A DNA stretch of 34,209 nucleotides. Origin: SAR86 cluster bacterium REDSEA-S09_B4. Its GTDB lineage: Bacteria; Pseudomonadota; Gammaproteobacteria; Magnimaribacterales; Magnimaribacteraceae. Made by a program: the position numbers and the translations under genes. Where the stretch lies: assembly GCA_001628005.1 (NCBI GenBank), contig LUQU01000047.1, forward strand, positions 1-34,209, given 5' to 3'. Of this stretch, positions 24,521-33,445 are shown piece by piece (positions within the stretch are counted from its first letter, which is position 1; every line of letters starts with the position of its first letter). The notes under the pieces are model-generated. The model made no database searches. It was not told the DNA's origin and saw nothing but the letters and a program-made list of their open reading frames with translations.

Positions 24521-25224
24521 ATGAAGGAATAAAAGAAAGAATATCTGCTTTGGTGGATGGAGAGCTTTCTGAGTTTGAAGCGAGGAGAGTCCTAGAAGAA
24601 ATAGAAACCAAACCGGAATTAAGAGATTATTGGAATAAACTGCAAATAACTAAGTCAGGCCTTAAGAAAACGTCTTTAGGTTATTTAGACAGAGATATCT
24701 CTGAACGAGTTGCTAGAGAGTTAGGTGAACATGCTCACGAACCTAGTAATTCTCGAACCATCAATGGGTTTAATTTGTCTATGGTTGCTGCCGCATCTGC
24801 GGGCCTTGTTCTTGTATTGTCTATTGGAGTTTTTAATTCTGCTGAAAACCCCTTGTCTACTGAAGAACTATTCGCTTCTGAGGCTTCTAAGAAGATAGAA
24901 CAAGCTATTGCTAGTCCTCAGGCAATGCAGGTATTAGACAAAGCTTTGACAGGGATGAATGTGACTCTGGAAGGTCTTAACTCAGGAAAGAAAGGTCAGG
25001 TTTACGCAAATTATAGACTTCCTTCAAATGGGAAAACTTTTAGGGTTAGTTTATCTCCTGCATCTACAGGTATGCCTGAATTAAGAAACACGCAAGCCCC
25101 CAAGTTCGCTTACTTAAAAACTAATAGTGGTGTTTTTATCATTTCCGTTAGTGGTAATATCTCATCAGAACAGAAGTCCCAAATTCTAAGAAATGCAAAT
25201 TTCACTATTAATAAACTAAAGTAA
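24517..25224 (+). CDS. rseA: RseA/MucA-type anti-sigma-E factor
   Basis: RseA holds sigma-E at the inner membrane until regulated proteolysis. The cytosolic domain starts with the conserved ERISALVDGELSEFEARRVL and RDYWNKLQ. A single transmembrane helix lies near residues 89-108 (MVAAASAGLVLVLSIGVF), followed by a periplasmic part of about 125 residues. The periplasmic part is divergent, with a Tyr/Lys-rich beta-like section (KTFRVSLSP, FAYLKTNSGVFIISVSG). It overlaps rpoE and is followed directly by mucD; rseB and rseC are absent here. Assignment rests on the N-terminal domain and position. Confidence 0.88.
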   Translation: MNEGIKERISALVDGELSEFEARRVLEEIETKPELRDYWNKLQITKSGLKKTSLGYLDRDISERVARELGEHAHEPSNSRTINGFNLSMVAAASAGLVLVLSIGVFNSAENPLSTEELFASEASKKIEQAIASPQAMQVLDKALTGMNVTLEGLNSGKKGQVYANYRLPSNGKTFRVSLSPASTGMPELRNTQAPKFAYLKTNSGVFIISVSGNISSEQKSQILRNANFTINKLK

Positions 25225-25241
25225 GCTAAATAAAAAATTTT

Positions 25242-26642
25242 ATGGGTAAATCATTAACTCTATTTCCTTTAATTACGCTTTTCATCTCTTTAAGCATTCA
25301 GGGCGCTAATCAGCAATTACCAAGTTTTTCAGAACTTGCTGAAGCTTCTTCACCTGCTGTTGTAAATATAAGTAGCAGTAAGACAGTGAAAGGAAGGAGT
25401 TCCGGTCCGAGGGGATTTAATGATCCTTTTTATGACGATTTCTTTAAAAGATTTTTTGGGGAGCCACCCAGTCAAGGCCAAAGAGAGAGGGAAGTAAGAT
25501 CTGGAGGTTCAGGTTTTATTATTTCCAGAGACGGATACTTACTTACTAATAACCATGTAGTTGATGATGCTGATGAAATTATTGTGAGTTTAAGTGATCG
25601 TCGAGAATATAAAGCTGAATTAATAGGTTCAGACGAGAGGTCTGACTTAGCTTTGCTGAAGATTGATGCAGATAATTTGCCTGTGGTAAAAATAGGTAAC
25701 TCAGATCAATTAAAAGTAGGAGAATGGGTTGTTGCAATAGGTTCGCCTTTCCAGCTCAATTTTTCAGTCACAGCAGGAATTGTTAGTGCCAAGGGAAGAA
25801 GTATTCCTAATGGGTCTGATTCTACTTACGTTCCTTTTATTCAGACCGATGTGGCTATTAATCCAGGAAATTCCGGAGGACCTTTATTCAATCTTGAGGG
25901 TAAGGTTGTAGGCATAAACTCACAGATATACACAAGATCAGGTGGTTACATGGGGGTATCTTTTGCTATCCCAATAGATTACGCCATGGATATTGTTAAC
26001 CAGCTTAAGGAAGGTGGTTCTGTTGCAAGGGGTTGGTTGGGAGTGAGCATACAAGAAGTGACTAGTGATTTTGCTAAAAGTTTAGGTTTGTCAGTTCCTA
26101 AAGGAGCTCTTGTCAGTCAAGTTATGCCTGACAGTCCTGCTGAAAAAGCTGGTCTCCAAGTTCGTGACGTTATTGTGGAATTTGACGGAGTTGAAATAGT
26201 TTATTCAGGGGATCTTCCACAAACAGTAGGAAGTGTGAAGCCTGGCTCAAAAATAGAAGCAGAGATTATAAGGGAAGGGAAGACAAAAAAAATAAAGATA
26301 GAAGTAGGTCAACTACCAGAGAACTTTAGTGTAGCAAGTGCTTCCCAAGGAAATAAATCTAATGATCTAGGAATTGTGGTAAGAGAGCTTACCTTTGAAG
26401 AAAGAAGGGAGATGAATATTGGCCATGGAGTTCTTATCACCGAGGTAAATCCAGAAGGTTTAGCAGCTCAACAAGGTATCCGTAAAGGCGATATTATTAC
26501 CTATTTACTTAATGAAAAAATAAGAAATACAAGAGAGCTTTCCAGTGCAATTGAAAAAGCTAAAGAAAACCCCGATGTTGCTATGATTGGGATCGTTCGT
26601 GATGGTGTGCAAACATTTCGTAGCTTAAAACTAACAAAATAG
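25242..26642 (+). CDS. mucD: Periplasmic serine protease MucD/DegP (HtrA)
   Basis: HtrA proteases degrade or refold misfolded envelope proteins. The 466-residue precursor has a signal peptide (about 1-21), a trypsin-like domain with catalytic H105 (NNHVV), D135 (RSDLALL) and S211 (GNSGGPL), and two PDZ domains beginning near 255 and 365. An Arg/Phe-rich loop near 50-85 matches the DegP LA loop. It lies 17 nt after rseA, so it is probably in the sigma-E operon, as in Pseudomonas. The symbol could equally be degP or degQ. Confidence 0.94.
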   Translation: MGKSLTLFPLITLFISLSIQGANQQLPSFSELAEASSPAVVNISSSKTVKGRSSGPRGFNDPFYDDFFKRFFGEPPSQGQREREVRSGGSGFIISRDGYLLTNNHVVDDADEIIVSLSDRREYKAELIGSDERSDLALLKIDADNLPVVKIGNSDQLKVGEWVVAIGSPFQLNFSVTAGIVSAKGRSIPNGSDSTYVPFIQTDVAINPGNSGGPLFNLEGKVVGINSQIYTRSGGYMGVSFAIPIDYAMDIVNQLKEGGSVARGWLGVSIQEVTSDFAKSLGLSVPKGALVSQVMPDSPAEKAGLQVRDVIVEFDGVEIVYSGDLPQTVGSVKPGSKIEAEIIREGKTKKIKIEVGQLPENFSVASASQGNKSNDLGIVVRELTFEERREMNIGHGVLITEVNPEGLAAQQGIRKGDIITYLLNEKIRNTRELSSAIEKAKENPDVAMIGIVRDGVQTFRSLKLTK

Positions 26643-26659
26643 TTACCCTTTACTCATAT

Positions 26660-26680
26660 TTAAGCAGAATAAATGCTTAA
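26660..26680 (+). promoter_or_regulatory. Inverted repeat covering the lepA ribosome-binding site
   Basis: TTAAGCA and TGCTTAA form a perfect 7-bp stem with a 7-nt loop in the mucD-lepA gap. The second arm overlaps the lepA Shine-Dalgarno (AAGG at 26679-26682). It could dampen lepA translation or act as a weak processing or termination signal; no T-tract follows. Confidence 0.35.
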
Positions 26681-26685
26681 GGCTT

Positions 26686-28470
26686 ATGGATATAAGAAAT
26701 TTTTCAATTATTGCTCATATTGATCATGGTAAGTCTACTTTGGCTGACAGAATTATAGAGCTTTGTGGTGGATTGACTGATCGTGAAATGTCAGATCAGG
26801 TTTTAGATACCCTTGATCTGGAAAAGGAGAGAGGAATAACAATTAAAGCTCAGACAGTTAATTTGAATTATGTTGCAGATGACGGAGAAACTTACGAATT
26901 AAATCTAATAGATACCCCCGGCCATGTAGATTTTTCCTATGAGGTTTCAAGATCTTTGTCAGCATGTGAAGGGGCTATTTTATTGGTGGATGCTTCTCAA
27001 GGAGTTGAAGCTCAAACTTTATCTACTTGCTTTAGTGCCGTTGATGAGGGACTTACCATAATTCCCGTATTAAATAAGATCGACCTAGACCAAGCAGAGC
27101 CCGAAAGAGTAAGAAAAGAGATTGAAGAAATTATAGGGATAGATGCCTCTTTGGCCCCATGCATAAGTGCTAAGGAAGGAACAGGCATAAGAGAAGTTTT
27201 AGAAAAAGTAATCAAAGAGGTTCCTGCAGCTCCAATAAACACTAATTCTCCTTTGCAGGCCTCCATAATAGATTCATGGTTTGATAATTACTTGGGAGTA
27301 GTGTCCTTAGTTAAAGTCGTTAATGGAGCTTTAAAAAAGGGAGAATTAATCGAAGTACATTCTAAGAAAGAAAAACACTCTGTTGATAAGCTTGGAGTTT
27401 TTACGCCTAAGAGAAAAGAATTAAACGAACTCGCTTCTGGTCAAGTTGGTTTCGTCTGTGCTTCTATAAAAGAAATAAGAGGGGCTCCTGTAGGGGATAC
27501 CATCATAAGAAATAACTCTAATACCCCGCAATTACCTGGTTTTAAGGAAGTTAATCCTCAGGTATACGCAGCTCTTTTCCCACAAAGTGCTGATGATTTT
27601 GAATCTTTTAGAGAGGCTCTTGAAAAATTGTGCATCAATGATGCTTCTCTGCATTATGAACCAGAGCACTCTGATGCTTTAGGTGCAGGATTTCGTTGCG
27701 GTTTTTTAGGCACTCTACATATGGAAATAGTCTCTGAAAGATTAAACAGGGAGTATGGAATTAATTTGATAACGACAGCGCCAACAGTTGCTTACAAGAT
27801 ACTGAATAAAGAAGGTAATGAAATAAGAATAGAAAGCCCTAGTTCTTTACCTGAACCGAATAAAATTGATGAAATACTGGAGCCAATAGCAAAAGCCAAT
27901 ATTCTAGTCCCAGACAAATTCATTGGATCAGTAATGTCACTTTGTAATGAGAGAAGGGGAAGGCAAAGATCTTTAAGATACGTTGCCGATCAAGCTGAAC
28001 TGGTTTATGACATTCCCTTAAGCGAAATAGTTATCGATTTCTTTGATCGACTTAAATCTGTAAGCAAAGGTTATGCCTCTTTAGATTATTCTTTGGACAG
28101 GTATGAGAAAGGGGATGTGATTAAGCTAGATATACTTTTAAATGGAGACAGAGTAGATGCATTGGCCACAATTGTTCATAGAGTAGCGGCACAAGCTAAG
28201 GCCAGACAACTGACAGAGTCTCTTAAAGAAGTTATACCAAGACAACAATTTGACGTTGCGATACAAGCTGCAATTGGAGGAAAGATAATCTCAAGACAGA
28301 CAGTAAAGGCTTACAGAAAAAATGTAACGGCTAAACTTTACGGCGGTGATGTTACTAGGAAAATGAAGCTTCTGGATAAACAAAAGGCCGGTAAAAAAAG
28401 AATGAAAAAGATTGGTAAAGTTGAAGTACCGCAAGAGGCTTTTCTGTCTGTACTAAAGGTTAATGACTAA
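26686..28470 (+). CDS. lepA: Elongation factor 4 (LepA), translational GTPase
   Basis: LepA/EF4 is a ribosome-associated GTPase affecting initiation or back-translocation. The 594-residue length is normal. GTPase motifs are AHIDHGKST (G1), the RGITIKA switch (G2), DTPGHVDF (G3) and NKIDL (G4). The EF4-specific C-terminal domain is present near the end ([20 protein letters not shown], then [16 protein letters not shown]). The ATG at 26686 gives the standard [15 protein letters not shown] start. It lies 43 nt after mucD and overlaps lepB by 8 nt. Confidence 0.98.
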   Translation: MDIRNFSIIAHIDHGKSTLADRIIELCGGLTDREMSDQVLDTLDLEKERGITIKAQTVNLNYVADDGETYELNLIDTPGHVDFSYEVSRSLSACEGAILLVDASQGVEAQTLSTCFSAVDEGLTIIPVLNKIDLDQAEPERVRKEIEEIIGIDASLAPCISAKEGTGIREVLEKVIKEVPAAPINTNSPLQASIIDSWFDNYLGVVSLVKVVNGALKKGELIEVHSKKEKHSVDKLGVFTPKRKELNELASGQVGFVCASIKEIRGAPVGDTIIRNNSNTPQLPGFKEVNPQVYAALFPQSADDFESFREALEKLCINDASLHYEPEHSDALGAGFRCGFLGTLHMEIVSERLNREYGINLITTAPTVAYKILNKEGNEIRIESPSSLPEPNKIDEILEPIAKANILVPDKFIGSVMSLCNERRGRQRSLRYVADQAELVYDIPLSEIVIDFFDRLKSVSKGYASLDYSLDRYEKGDVIKLDILLNGDRVDALATIVHRVAAQAKARQLTESLKEVIPRQQFDVAIQAAIGGKIISRQTVKAYRKNVTAKLYGGDVTRKMKLLDKQKAGKKRMKKIGKVEVPQEAFLSVLKVND

Positions 28471-29476
28471 TATGGAGTTTTCTTCACTTTTAGGCATGGA
28501 TAGAACACTCGTCCTGTTGTTGGTTTTGGGACTAGTTAGTTATTTTTCTTGGATCTTTTCTACCATTAAAGGCAATAAGGTAGGCCCTAAGGTAGCAAGC
28601 GGGACAATGTTTATCATTGTCTTGTTATTACTGTGGAGGGTGTTTCAATTAAATTTAGATTTTGGATTAGTTCTAACGCTCGCAACCTTTTTTGCTGGCT
28701 TGTCTTGGATTGTTGGCTCAATAATTAAATTAAAGACTTTAATCTCTGAAAGCCGATCATATTTTTGGATTTTACTAATAATTTTAAGTATTAGATCTTT
28801 TGCTTATGAGCCTTATCAGATTCCTTCTAGCTCAATGGAACCAGGTTTGCAGGTTGGAGATTTTGTCCTTGTTAATAAATTTGCTTACGGCATAAGACTG
28901 CCAGCAATAAATAAGTTAATTTCTAAAGAAAAAGAGCCCAAAAGAGGTGAGGTTGCAGTTTTTCTTCCTCCACACACATTATGCGAAGCAACACCAGAAG
29001 ACGCCAGGCCTGAGCTGTCTTCTATGTCAGTCAGAGACAGTCAAATTTTCTTAAATAGATTTATGTCATTACAGAAATCTAGATGCACCACCCTCGGCAT
29101 AAAATATGTTAAAAGAGTGATCGGTCTGCCCGGCGATAAAGTTGAAATAAGAGGCTATGAAATTTTTATAAATGACATAAAGATTAAACAAGAACTTATA
29201 AATCGAGATGATGCAGAGAATCTTTACATGGAAACAATTGATGGCATTGATCATATTGTGCGAATTCTGGGGACAAAAGAATATGAGAACTTTATTTGGG
29301 AAATACCGCCAAAAAAATATTTAGCTATTGGTGATAATAGAGATAATAGTCTGGATTCCAGAGCTTGGGGCTATTTTTCAAAAGAACACCTTATTGGACG
29401 AGGTGAATTTATTTGGTTGCACTGGGGTTCTTTTTCAGAATTACCTCACTTTCAGCGAAACAGACGTATCAAATAA
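28463..29476 (+). CDS. lepB: Signal peptidase I
   Basis: LepB removes Sec and Tat signal peptides on the periplasmic face. The Ser/Lys dyad is visible as S124 in [15 protein letters not shown] and K217 in [16 protein letters not shown], with the closing [11 protein letters not shown] box. At 337 residues it has an extended N-terminus with three or four hydrophobic segments (about 15-32, 48-65, 68-88 and 100-112), more than the two of E. coli LepB. Between boxes there is an insert with C174 and C208 that could form a disulfide. ATG 28463 overlaps lepA; ATG 28472 is an alternative. Confidence 0.95.
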   Translation: MTNMEFSSLLGMDRTLVLLLVLGLVSYFSWIFSTIKGNKVGPKVASGTMFIIVLLLLWRVFQLNLDFGLVLTLATFFAGLSWIVGSIIKLKTLISESRSYFWILLIILSIRSFAYEPYQIPSSSMEPGLQVGDFVLVNKFAYGIRLPAINKLISKEKEPKRGEVAVFLPPHTLCEATPEDARPELSSMSVRDSQIFLNRFMSLQKSRCTTLGIKYVKRVIGLPGDKVEIRGYEIFINDIKIKQELINRDDAENLYMETIDGIDHIVRILGTKEYENFIWEIPPKKYLAIGDNRDNSLDSRAWGYFSKEHLIGRGEFIWLHWGSFSELPHFQRNRRIK

Positions 29477-29483
29477 GTTACCA

Positions 29484-30143
29484 GTGTCTTCAAATCTTAA
29501 AAAGCTAAAATCTAATTTTTCTGATAAAGAGCTTTTTAATTTAGCTTTAACTCATAAGAGCGCCTCTAAAAAAAATAATGAACGACTAGAATTTTTAGGA
29601 GATGCCATTATTAACTTTTATGTAACTCAAAAACTTTATGAAAATTATGCTGATATACAGGAAGGAAAGTTAACACGATTAAGGGCTAGTCTTGTAAGTA
29701 GAGAGTTTTTAAATGATTTAGGGCTAGCAATTGGACTATCTAAAGCTGTTAAATTGGGAAAGGGAGAATCTACCGAAAATAATTCAATTGTAGGCAACGC
29801 ATTTGAGGCAGTTGTGGGAGCTATTTTTTTAGACACCGGGCTTGAAGATACAAAACAATTTCTTGATACACTCTACTCTGAGGAGTTCTCCAAACTTAAG
29901 CCGTTAGAGGACTGGAAAGATTCAAAATCTCAATTGCAGGAGATTTTACAAAAACAAGGCCTGGCTTTACCAAAATATAAAGTAGTAGATCGTGGGCCAA
30001 AATATAATGAAGATAGGTTTGAGATTAACTGTACTTCTCCAGATTTGAATATATCAGCAACTGGTAAGGGCAAGAGCAGAAAAATTGCTGAACAGGAAGC
30101 TGCAAAGTTATTGCTAGAAGAGCATTTTCATAATGAAGAATAA
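29484..30143 (+). CDS. rnc: Ribonuclease III
   Basis: RNase III cleaves double-stranded RNA in rRNA and mRNA processing. The catalytic motif ERLEFLGDAI is intact, with further acidic residues in NAFEAVVGAIFLD, and a C-terminal dsRNA-binding domain begins near DSKSQLQEILQ and ends with KGKSRKIAEQEAAKLLLEEH. The frame is open back to 29328 inside lepB, but the family N-terminus aligns with GTG 29484, giving 219 residues (E. coli 226) and a 7-nt gap after lepB. No ATG fits. Its end overlaps era by 11 nt, the classic rnc-era coupling. Confidence 0.95.
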   Translation: MSSNLKKLKSNFSDKELFNLALTHKSASKKNNERLEFLGDAIINFYVTQKLYENYADIQEGKLTRLRASLVSREFLNDLGLAIGLSKAVKLGKGESTENNSIVGNAFEAVVGAIFLDTGLEDTKQFLDTLYSEEFSKLKPLEDWKDSKSQLQEILQKQGLALPKYKVVDRGPKYNEDRFEINCTSPDLNISATGKGKSRKIAEQEAAKLLLEEHFHNEE

Positions 30144-31032
30144 GAAAGAAAGAACAGGCATGGTTTCCTTAATAGGAAAAACTAATGTTGGCAAATCCAC
30201 TTTATTAAATAAGTTAATAGAGCAGAAAGTTTCAATCACTTCAAGAAAGCCCCAAACAACTAGACAAAGACTCTTGGGCATAAAAACCAAAGATAGAAAC
30301 CAGATAATTTATGTGGATACGCCTGGTTTTCATCAAGGACACCAAAGGGCACTAAATAAATTTATGAATAAGGTTGCTTTGTCTTCAATTGAAGGCGTGG
30401 ATATAGTTCTTTTTGTAGTTGAAGCTCTTAATTTTACAGAGACAGACAGCCACTTGTTAAAACAAATATCTAACGAAAACAATCACGTAATACTGGTTAT
30501 TAACAAAATAGATAAAATAACTAAAAAAGAAAAACTAATACCCTTTGTCGATGAAATTTCAAAATTTTTTACTTTTTCTGAAGTCATTCCTATATCGGCT
30601 CTGAAAGGTAAAAATATAGATATTTTAGAAAAAGAGATTTCTGCAAGATTGCCAGTTGGCAATCATCTTTACCCTAAAGACCAAATAGCAGACACTTCGG
30701 AAAGGTTCTTAACCAGTGAAATAATTAGAGAGAAATGCATAACTAGGGTTGGAGATGAAGTTCCATATAGACTTACAGTAATTATCGATAGTTTTAAAGA
30801 AGAAGAGTCATTAATAACCATAGACGGGACAATCTTTGTTGAGAAAAAAAGCCAAAAAGGCATAGTTATTGGAGAACAAGGTAAGCGTTTAAAATCCATA
30901 GGCACAGCAGCAAGAAAAGATCTTGAAAAAATGTTAGGTAGTAAAGTAATGCTTAGACTTTGGGTTAAAGTGAAGAAAGATTGGACAAATGACCAAGGTG
31001 CAATGAATTCTATGGGGTATAAAATTGTTTAA
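30133..31032 (+). CDS. era: GTPase Era
   Basis: Era is an essential GTPase that binds 16S rRNA 3' ends during 30S assembly. The 299-residue protein has the P-loop GKTNVGKST (15-23), the TTRQR switch, DTPGFHQ and NKIDK, followed by a KH domain with EQGKRLKSIGTAARKDLEKM and LWVKVKKDW. The P-loop has Thr where most Era proteins have Pro (GxPNVGKS); the Walker Gly/Lys/Ser residues are intact, so function should be kept. It overlaps rnc by 11 nt and recO by 8 nt. Confidence 0.97.
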   Translation: MKNKKERTGMVSLIGKTNVGKSTLLNKLIEQKVSITSRKPQTTRQRLLGIKTKDRNQIIYVDTPGFHQGHQRALNKFMNKVALSSIEGVDIVLFVVEALNFTETDSHLLKQISNENNHVILVINKIDKITKKEKLIPFVDEISKFFTFSEVIPISALKGKNIDILEKEISARLPVGNHLYPKDQIADTSERFLTSEIIREKCITRVGDEVPYRLTVIIDSFKEEESLITIDGTIFVEKKSQKGIVIGEQGKRLKSIGTAARKDLEKMLGSKVMLRLWVKVKKDWTNDQGAMNSMGYKIV

Positions 31033-31741
31033 AGCTCTGACACTTGAACCGGCTATCGTTTTGCATACAAGGGCTTATAAAGAAACAAGTTTAATAGTAG
31101 ATATTTTTACAAGAAATTATGGAAGGATCTCCATTATTGCTAAGGGAGCAAAAAGACCTAAAAGCAAACTAGGAGTTATAAAAACCCCCTCAAGTCTATT
31201 CTTAATATCTTGTCGCGGCAGGAGCGATCTTAAAACCTTAACTCATTGTGAGCTTAATAAATATTTTAATCTTTCGCCAAAAAGCTTTAATTCTTTAGTC
31301 TATTTAAATGAACTGTTAGTAAAACTTTTAGAGAAAGAAGATTCGCATCCTGAAATTTTTGATAGTTATTTAAAGGTGTGCGATTGCTTAAGTAATCTAA
31401 GTGGAAAAGATTTAGAAATCAACCTTAGAGTCTTTGAACTTAACCTGTTAAAAGAAATTGGTTATGCGCTTGATTTAAAATTTGAAGCCAACTCCAATAA
31501 TGAAATAAAGGAAGAAAAAGTTTACGGCTTTGATCCTATAATTGGCTTTCAACCAGTAGACGAAGAAACAAATAAAAAAAATTATTATGCTGGAAAGGAT
31601 ATCATCAATTTTTCAAAAGGAGACTTGAGTAGCCCTGAAACTCTATCAGCATCTAAACAAATTATGAGAGAAGCTATAGACTTTCACCTAGGCAATAAAC
31701 CTTTGAAGATAAGAGAGTACCTATCCCTTCAAGGAAGTTAA
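31025..31741 (+). CDS. recO: DNA repair protein RecO
   Basis: RecO helps RecR load RecA onto SSB-coated DNA. The 238-residue protein shows the N-terminal OB fold (IVLHTRAYKETSLIVDIFTRNYGRI, residues 10-34), IAKGAKRPKSKLG, and the helical YLNELLVKLLE segment. The start is TTG at 31025 inside era. The zinc-binding Cys cluster of some RecO proteins is absent, as in E. coli. In most gammaproteobacteria pdxJ follows; here acpS comes directly after 2 nt. Confidence 0.92.
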   Translation: MFKALTLEPAIVLHTRAYKETSLIVDIFTRNYGRISIIAKGAKRPKSKLGVIKTPSSLFLISCRGRSDLKTLTHCELNKYFNLSPKSFNSLVYLNELLVKLLEKEDSHPEIFDSYLKVCDCLSNLSGKDLEINLRVFELNLLKEIGYALDLKFEANSNNEIKEEKVYGFDPIIGFQPVDEETNKKNYYAGKDIINFSKGDLSSPETLSASKQIMREAIDFHLGNKPLKIREYLSLQGS

Positions 31742-31743
31742 GA

Positions 31744-32133
31744 ATGATTAAAGGAATTGGAACAGATTTAATAGAAAAGAAGAGAGTAGAGAAATCTATT
31801 TCAAAGTTTGGCGATAAATTTATTAAAAAGGTTCTTACAGAAAAAGAACAAGAAGAATACCGAACTAAAAAAACTTCGGAAAAAAAAGTTTCATTTCTGA
31901 GTAATAACTTTGCTTGCAAAGAAGCGGTTTCAAAAGCTCTTGGTACTGGCTTTTCTGAAGGGATCACGCTAAAGAACATAGAAGTTTTGAGAGAGAGTAC
32001 AGGCAATCCTTATCTACAACTTCTGGGAAAAGCAAAAAAGAAAGCTGAAGAAGGCGGCTTTGAAAATTTTACTTTAAGTATTTCAGACACCAAAGACCAT
32101 TCCTTAGCCTTGGTTATAGGAGAAGGCGAGTGA
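31744..32133 (+). CDS. acpS: Holo-ACP synthase
   Basis: AcpS transfers phosphopantetheine from CoA to acyl carrier protein. The 129-residue protein has the metal-binding [12 protein letters not shown] with D8, and [19 protein letters not shown] with E60 and the conserved Lys residues, which together define the AcpS fold. Length is normal. It lies 2 nt after recO and shares a 4-nt GTGA overlap with adk. No pdxJ lies upstream, unlike the common order. Confidence 0.96.
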   Translation: MIKGIGTDLIEKKRVEKSISKFGDKFIKKVLTEKEQEEYRTKKTSEKKVSFLSNNFACKEAVSKALGTGFSEGITLKNIEVLRESTGNPYLQLLGKAKKKAEEGGFENFTLSISDTKDHSLALVIGEGE

Positions 32134-32780
32134 AGATTATTCTTTTAGGACCTCCAGGAGCAGGAAAAGGAACGCAAGCTGAAGTCCTTTGCCAAGAATT
32201 TAATATCCCACATATTTCTACGGGTAATATTTTGAGGGAGGCCATTAATGCAGGGACGGAGTTAGGTAAAAAAGCTAAAAGTCTAATGGATGAAGGTATT
32301 TTGGTGTCGGATGAGGTTATTGTTGGAGTGGTTGTAGACCGCATAGCCCAAAAGGACTGCGCGTCCGGTTTTTTATTTGATGGCTATCCAAGAACTATCC
32401 CACAAGCAAAAGCTTTAGACATTAATTCTGTTGAAATAAATTTAGTTATAGAAATTAAGGTTCCAGATGATGTCATTGTTAATAGGATGTCTGGTAGGAG
32501 AGTGCATTTAAGCTCAGGTAGGAATTATCATGTTGATTTCAATCCGCCTAAAGTAGCCGATGTAGATGATTTGACTGGTGAGGCACTTATACAAAGAGAA
32601 GATGATAAGCCAGAGACGGTAAAAGACCGGCTCGAAGTTTATCGCACTCAGACCTTACCTTTAATTGATTTTTATTCTAAAAGGGCGGATAAAGGGGATT
32701 TAAATTATCTAAATATATCTGGAGTGGGTTCTCCCACTGAGGTTTCTAATCTAATACTGGAAAAAATCAAGAACGGTTAA
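32130..32780 (+). CDS. adk: Adenylate kinase
   Basis: Adk interconverts ATP, AMP and ADP. The 216-residue long-form enzyme starts [18 protein letters not shown] (P-loop), followed by [12 protein letters not shown] for AMP binding, the [11 protein letters not shown] segment, [14 protein letters not shown] opening the LID, and [13 protein letters not shown]. The LID lacks zinc Cys residues, as in E. coli Adk. It starts with GTG at 32130 in overlap with acpS. Its stop shares one base with the tsaB ATG. Confidence 0.98.
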   Translation: MKIILLGPPGAGKGTQAEVLCQEFNIPHISTGNILREAINAGTELGKKAKSLMDEGILVSDEVIVGVVVDRIAQKDCASGFLFDGYPRTIPQAKALDINSVEINLVIEIKVPDDVIVNRMSGRRVHLSSGRNYHVDFNPPKVADVDDLTGEALIQREDDKPETVKDRLEVYRTQTLPLIDFYSKRADKGDLNYLNISGVGSPTEVSNLILEKIKNG

Positions 32781-33445
32781 TGCCCAACATCCTGGCTATA
32801 GAGACCTCGAGTGAAGCATGTTCTTTAGCTGTATCTAATGGAGACAGAACTGAAGTCTGTCACGAAGTGATACCGCAACAACACACAGAAAAATTATTGC
32901 CTTTAATGCAGGAGTTAATGAATGATATAAATCTAACTTATCAAGATCTGGATGTTGTAGCTACCGGTTGTGGACCGGGTTCCTTTACTGGCACTAGACT
33001 GGCTTGCTCAATTACCCAAGGGTTAGCTTACAGCATTGGTATACCGGTTATTTCCGTTTCCAGCATGCAGATATTGGCTCAAGGCATGAACAGGGAGTTT
33101 CAATGCTCACAGGTGATAGTTTTAATTAATGCTCATATGGAGCAAATTTATGTGGGTGAATTTGAATTCTCGGAAGAAAAAATTATTTCTTCCGAAGAAA
33201 AAGCACTGAACTTAGATCAAGTGACTTCAATTCGACCCACTCAAGGCTCTTTTTTTGTGGGCGATGGATGCCAACTAGTCGATGAATATTTAAGGAAATT
33301 AGATGCAAAAGTCCATGAAAGATACCCAAATGCAAGGGATTTACTGAGAGAAGCAGAAATTAGATTAAAAGATGGTAATACTCTGGACCCTAAAGATTTA
33401 GCGCCGGTTTATCTTACCGGGGAGGAGCATTGGGCTAAGAATTAA
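32780..33445 (+). CDS. tsaB: tRNA t6A biosynthesis protein TsaB
   Basis: TsaB partners TsaD and TsaE in making threonylcarbamoyl-adenosine at tRNA position 37. The 221-residue protein has the ASKHA-fold start ILAIETSSEACSLAVSNG and the characteristic GPGSFTGTRLACSITQGLAY, where TsaB, unlike TsaD, lacks the metal-binding His pair. Length matches E. coli TsaB (about 230). Its ATG overlaps the adk stop by one nucleotide, and uppP starts immediately after its stop. Confidence 0.94.
   Translation: MPNILAIETSSEACSLAVSNGDRTEVCHEVIPQQHTEKLLPLMQELMNDINLTYQDLDVVATGCGPGSFTGTRLACSITQGLAYSIGIPVISVSSMQILAQGMNREFQCSQVIVLINAHMEQIYVGEFEFSEEKIISSEEKALNLDQVTSIRPTQGSFFVGDGCQLVDEYLRKLDAKVHERYPNARDLLREAEIRLKDGNTLDPKDLAPVYLTGEEHWAKN

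Noticed and set aside
29328-29483. Possible 52-residue N-terminal extension of RNase III
   Set aside because: It lies within lepB in another frame, has no family similarity, and GTG 29484 gives the normal length.
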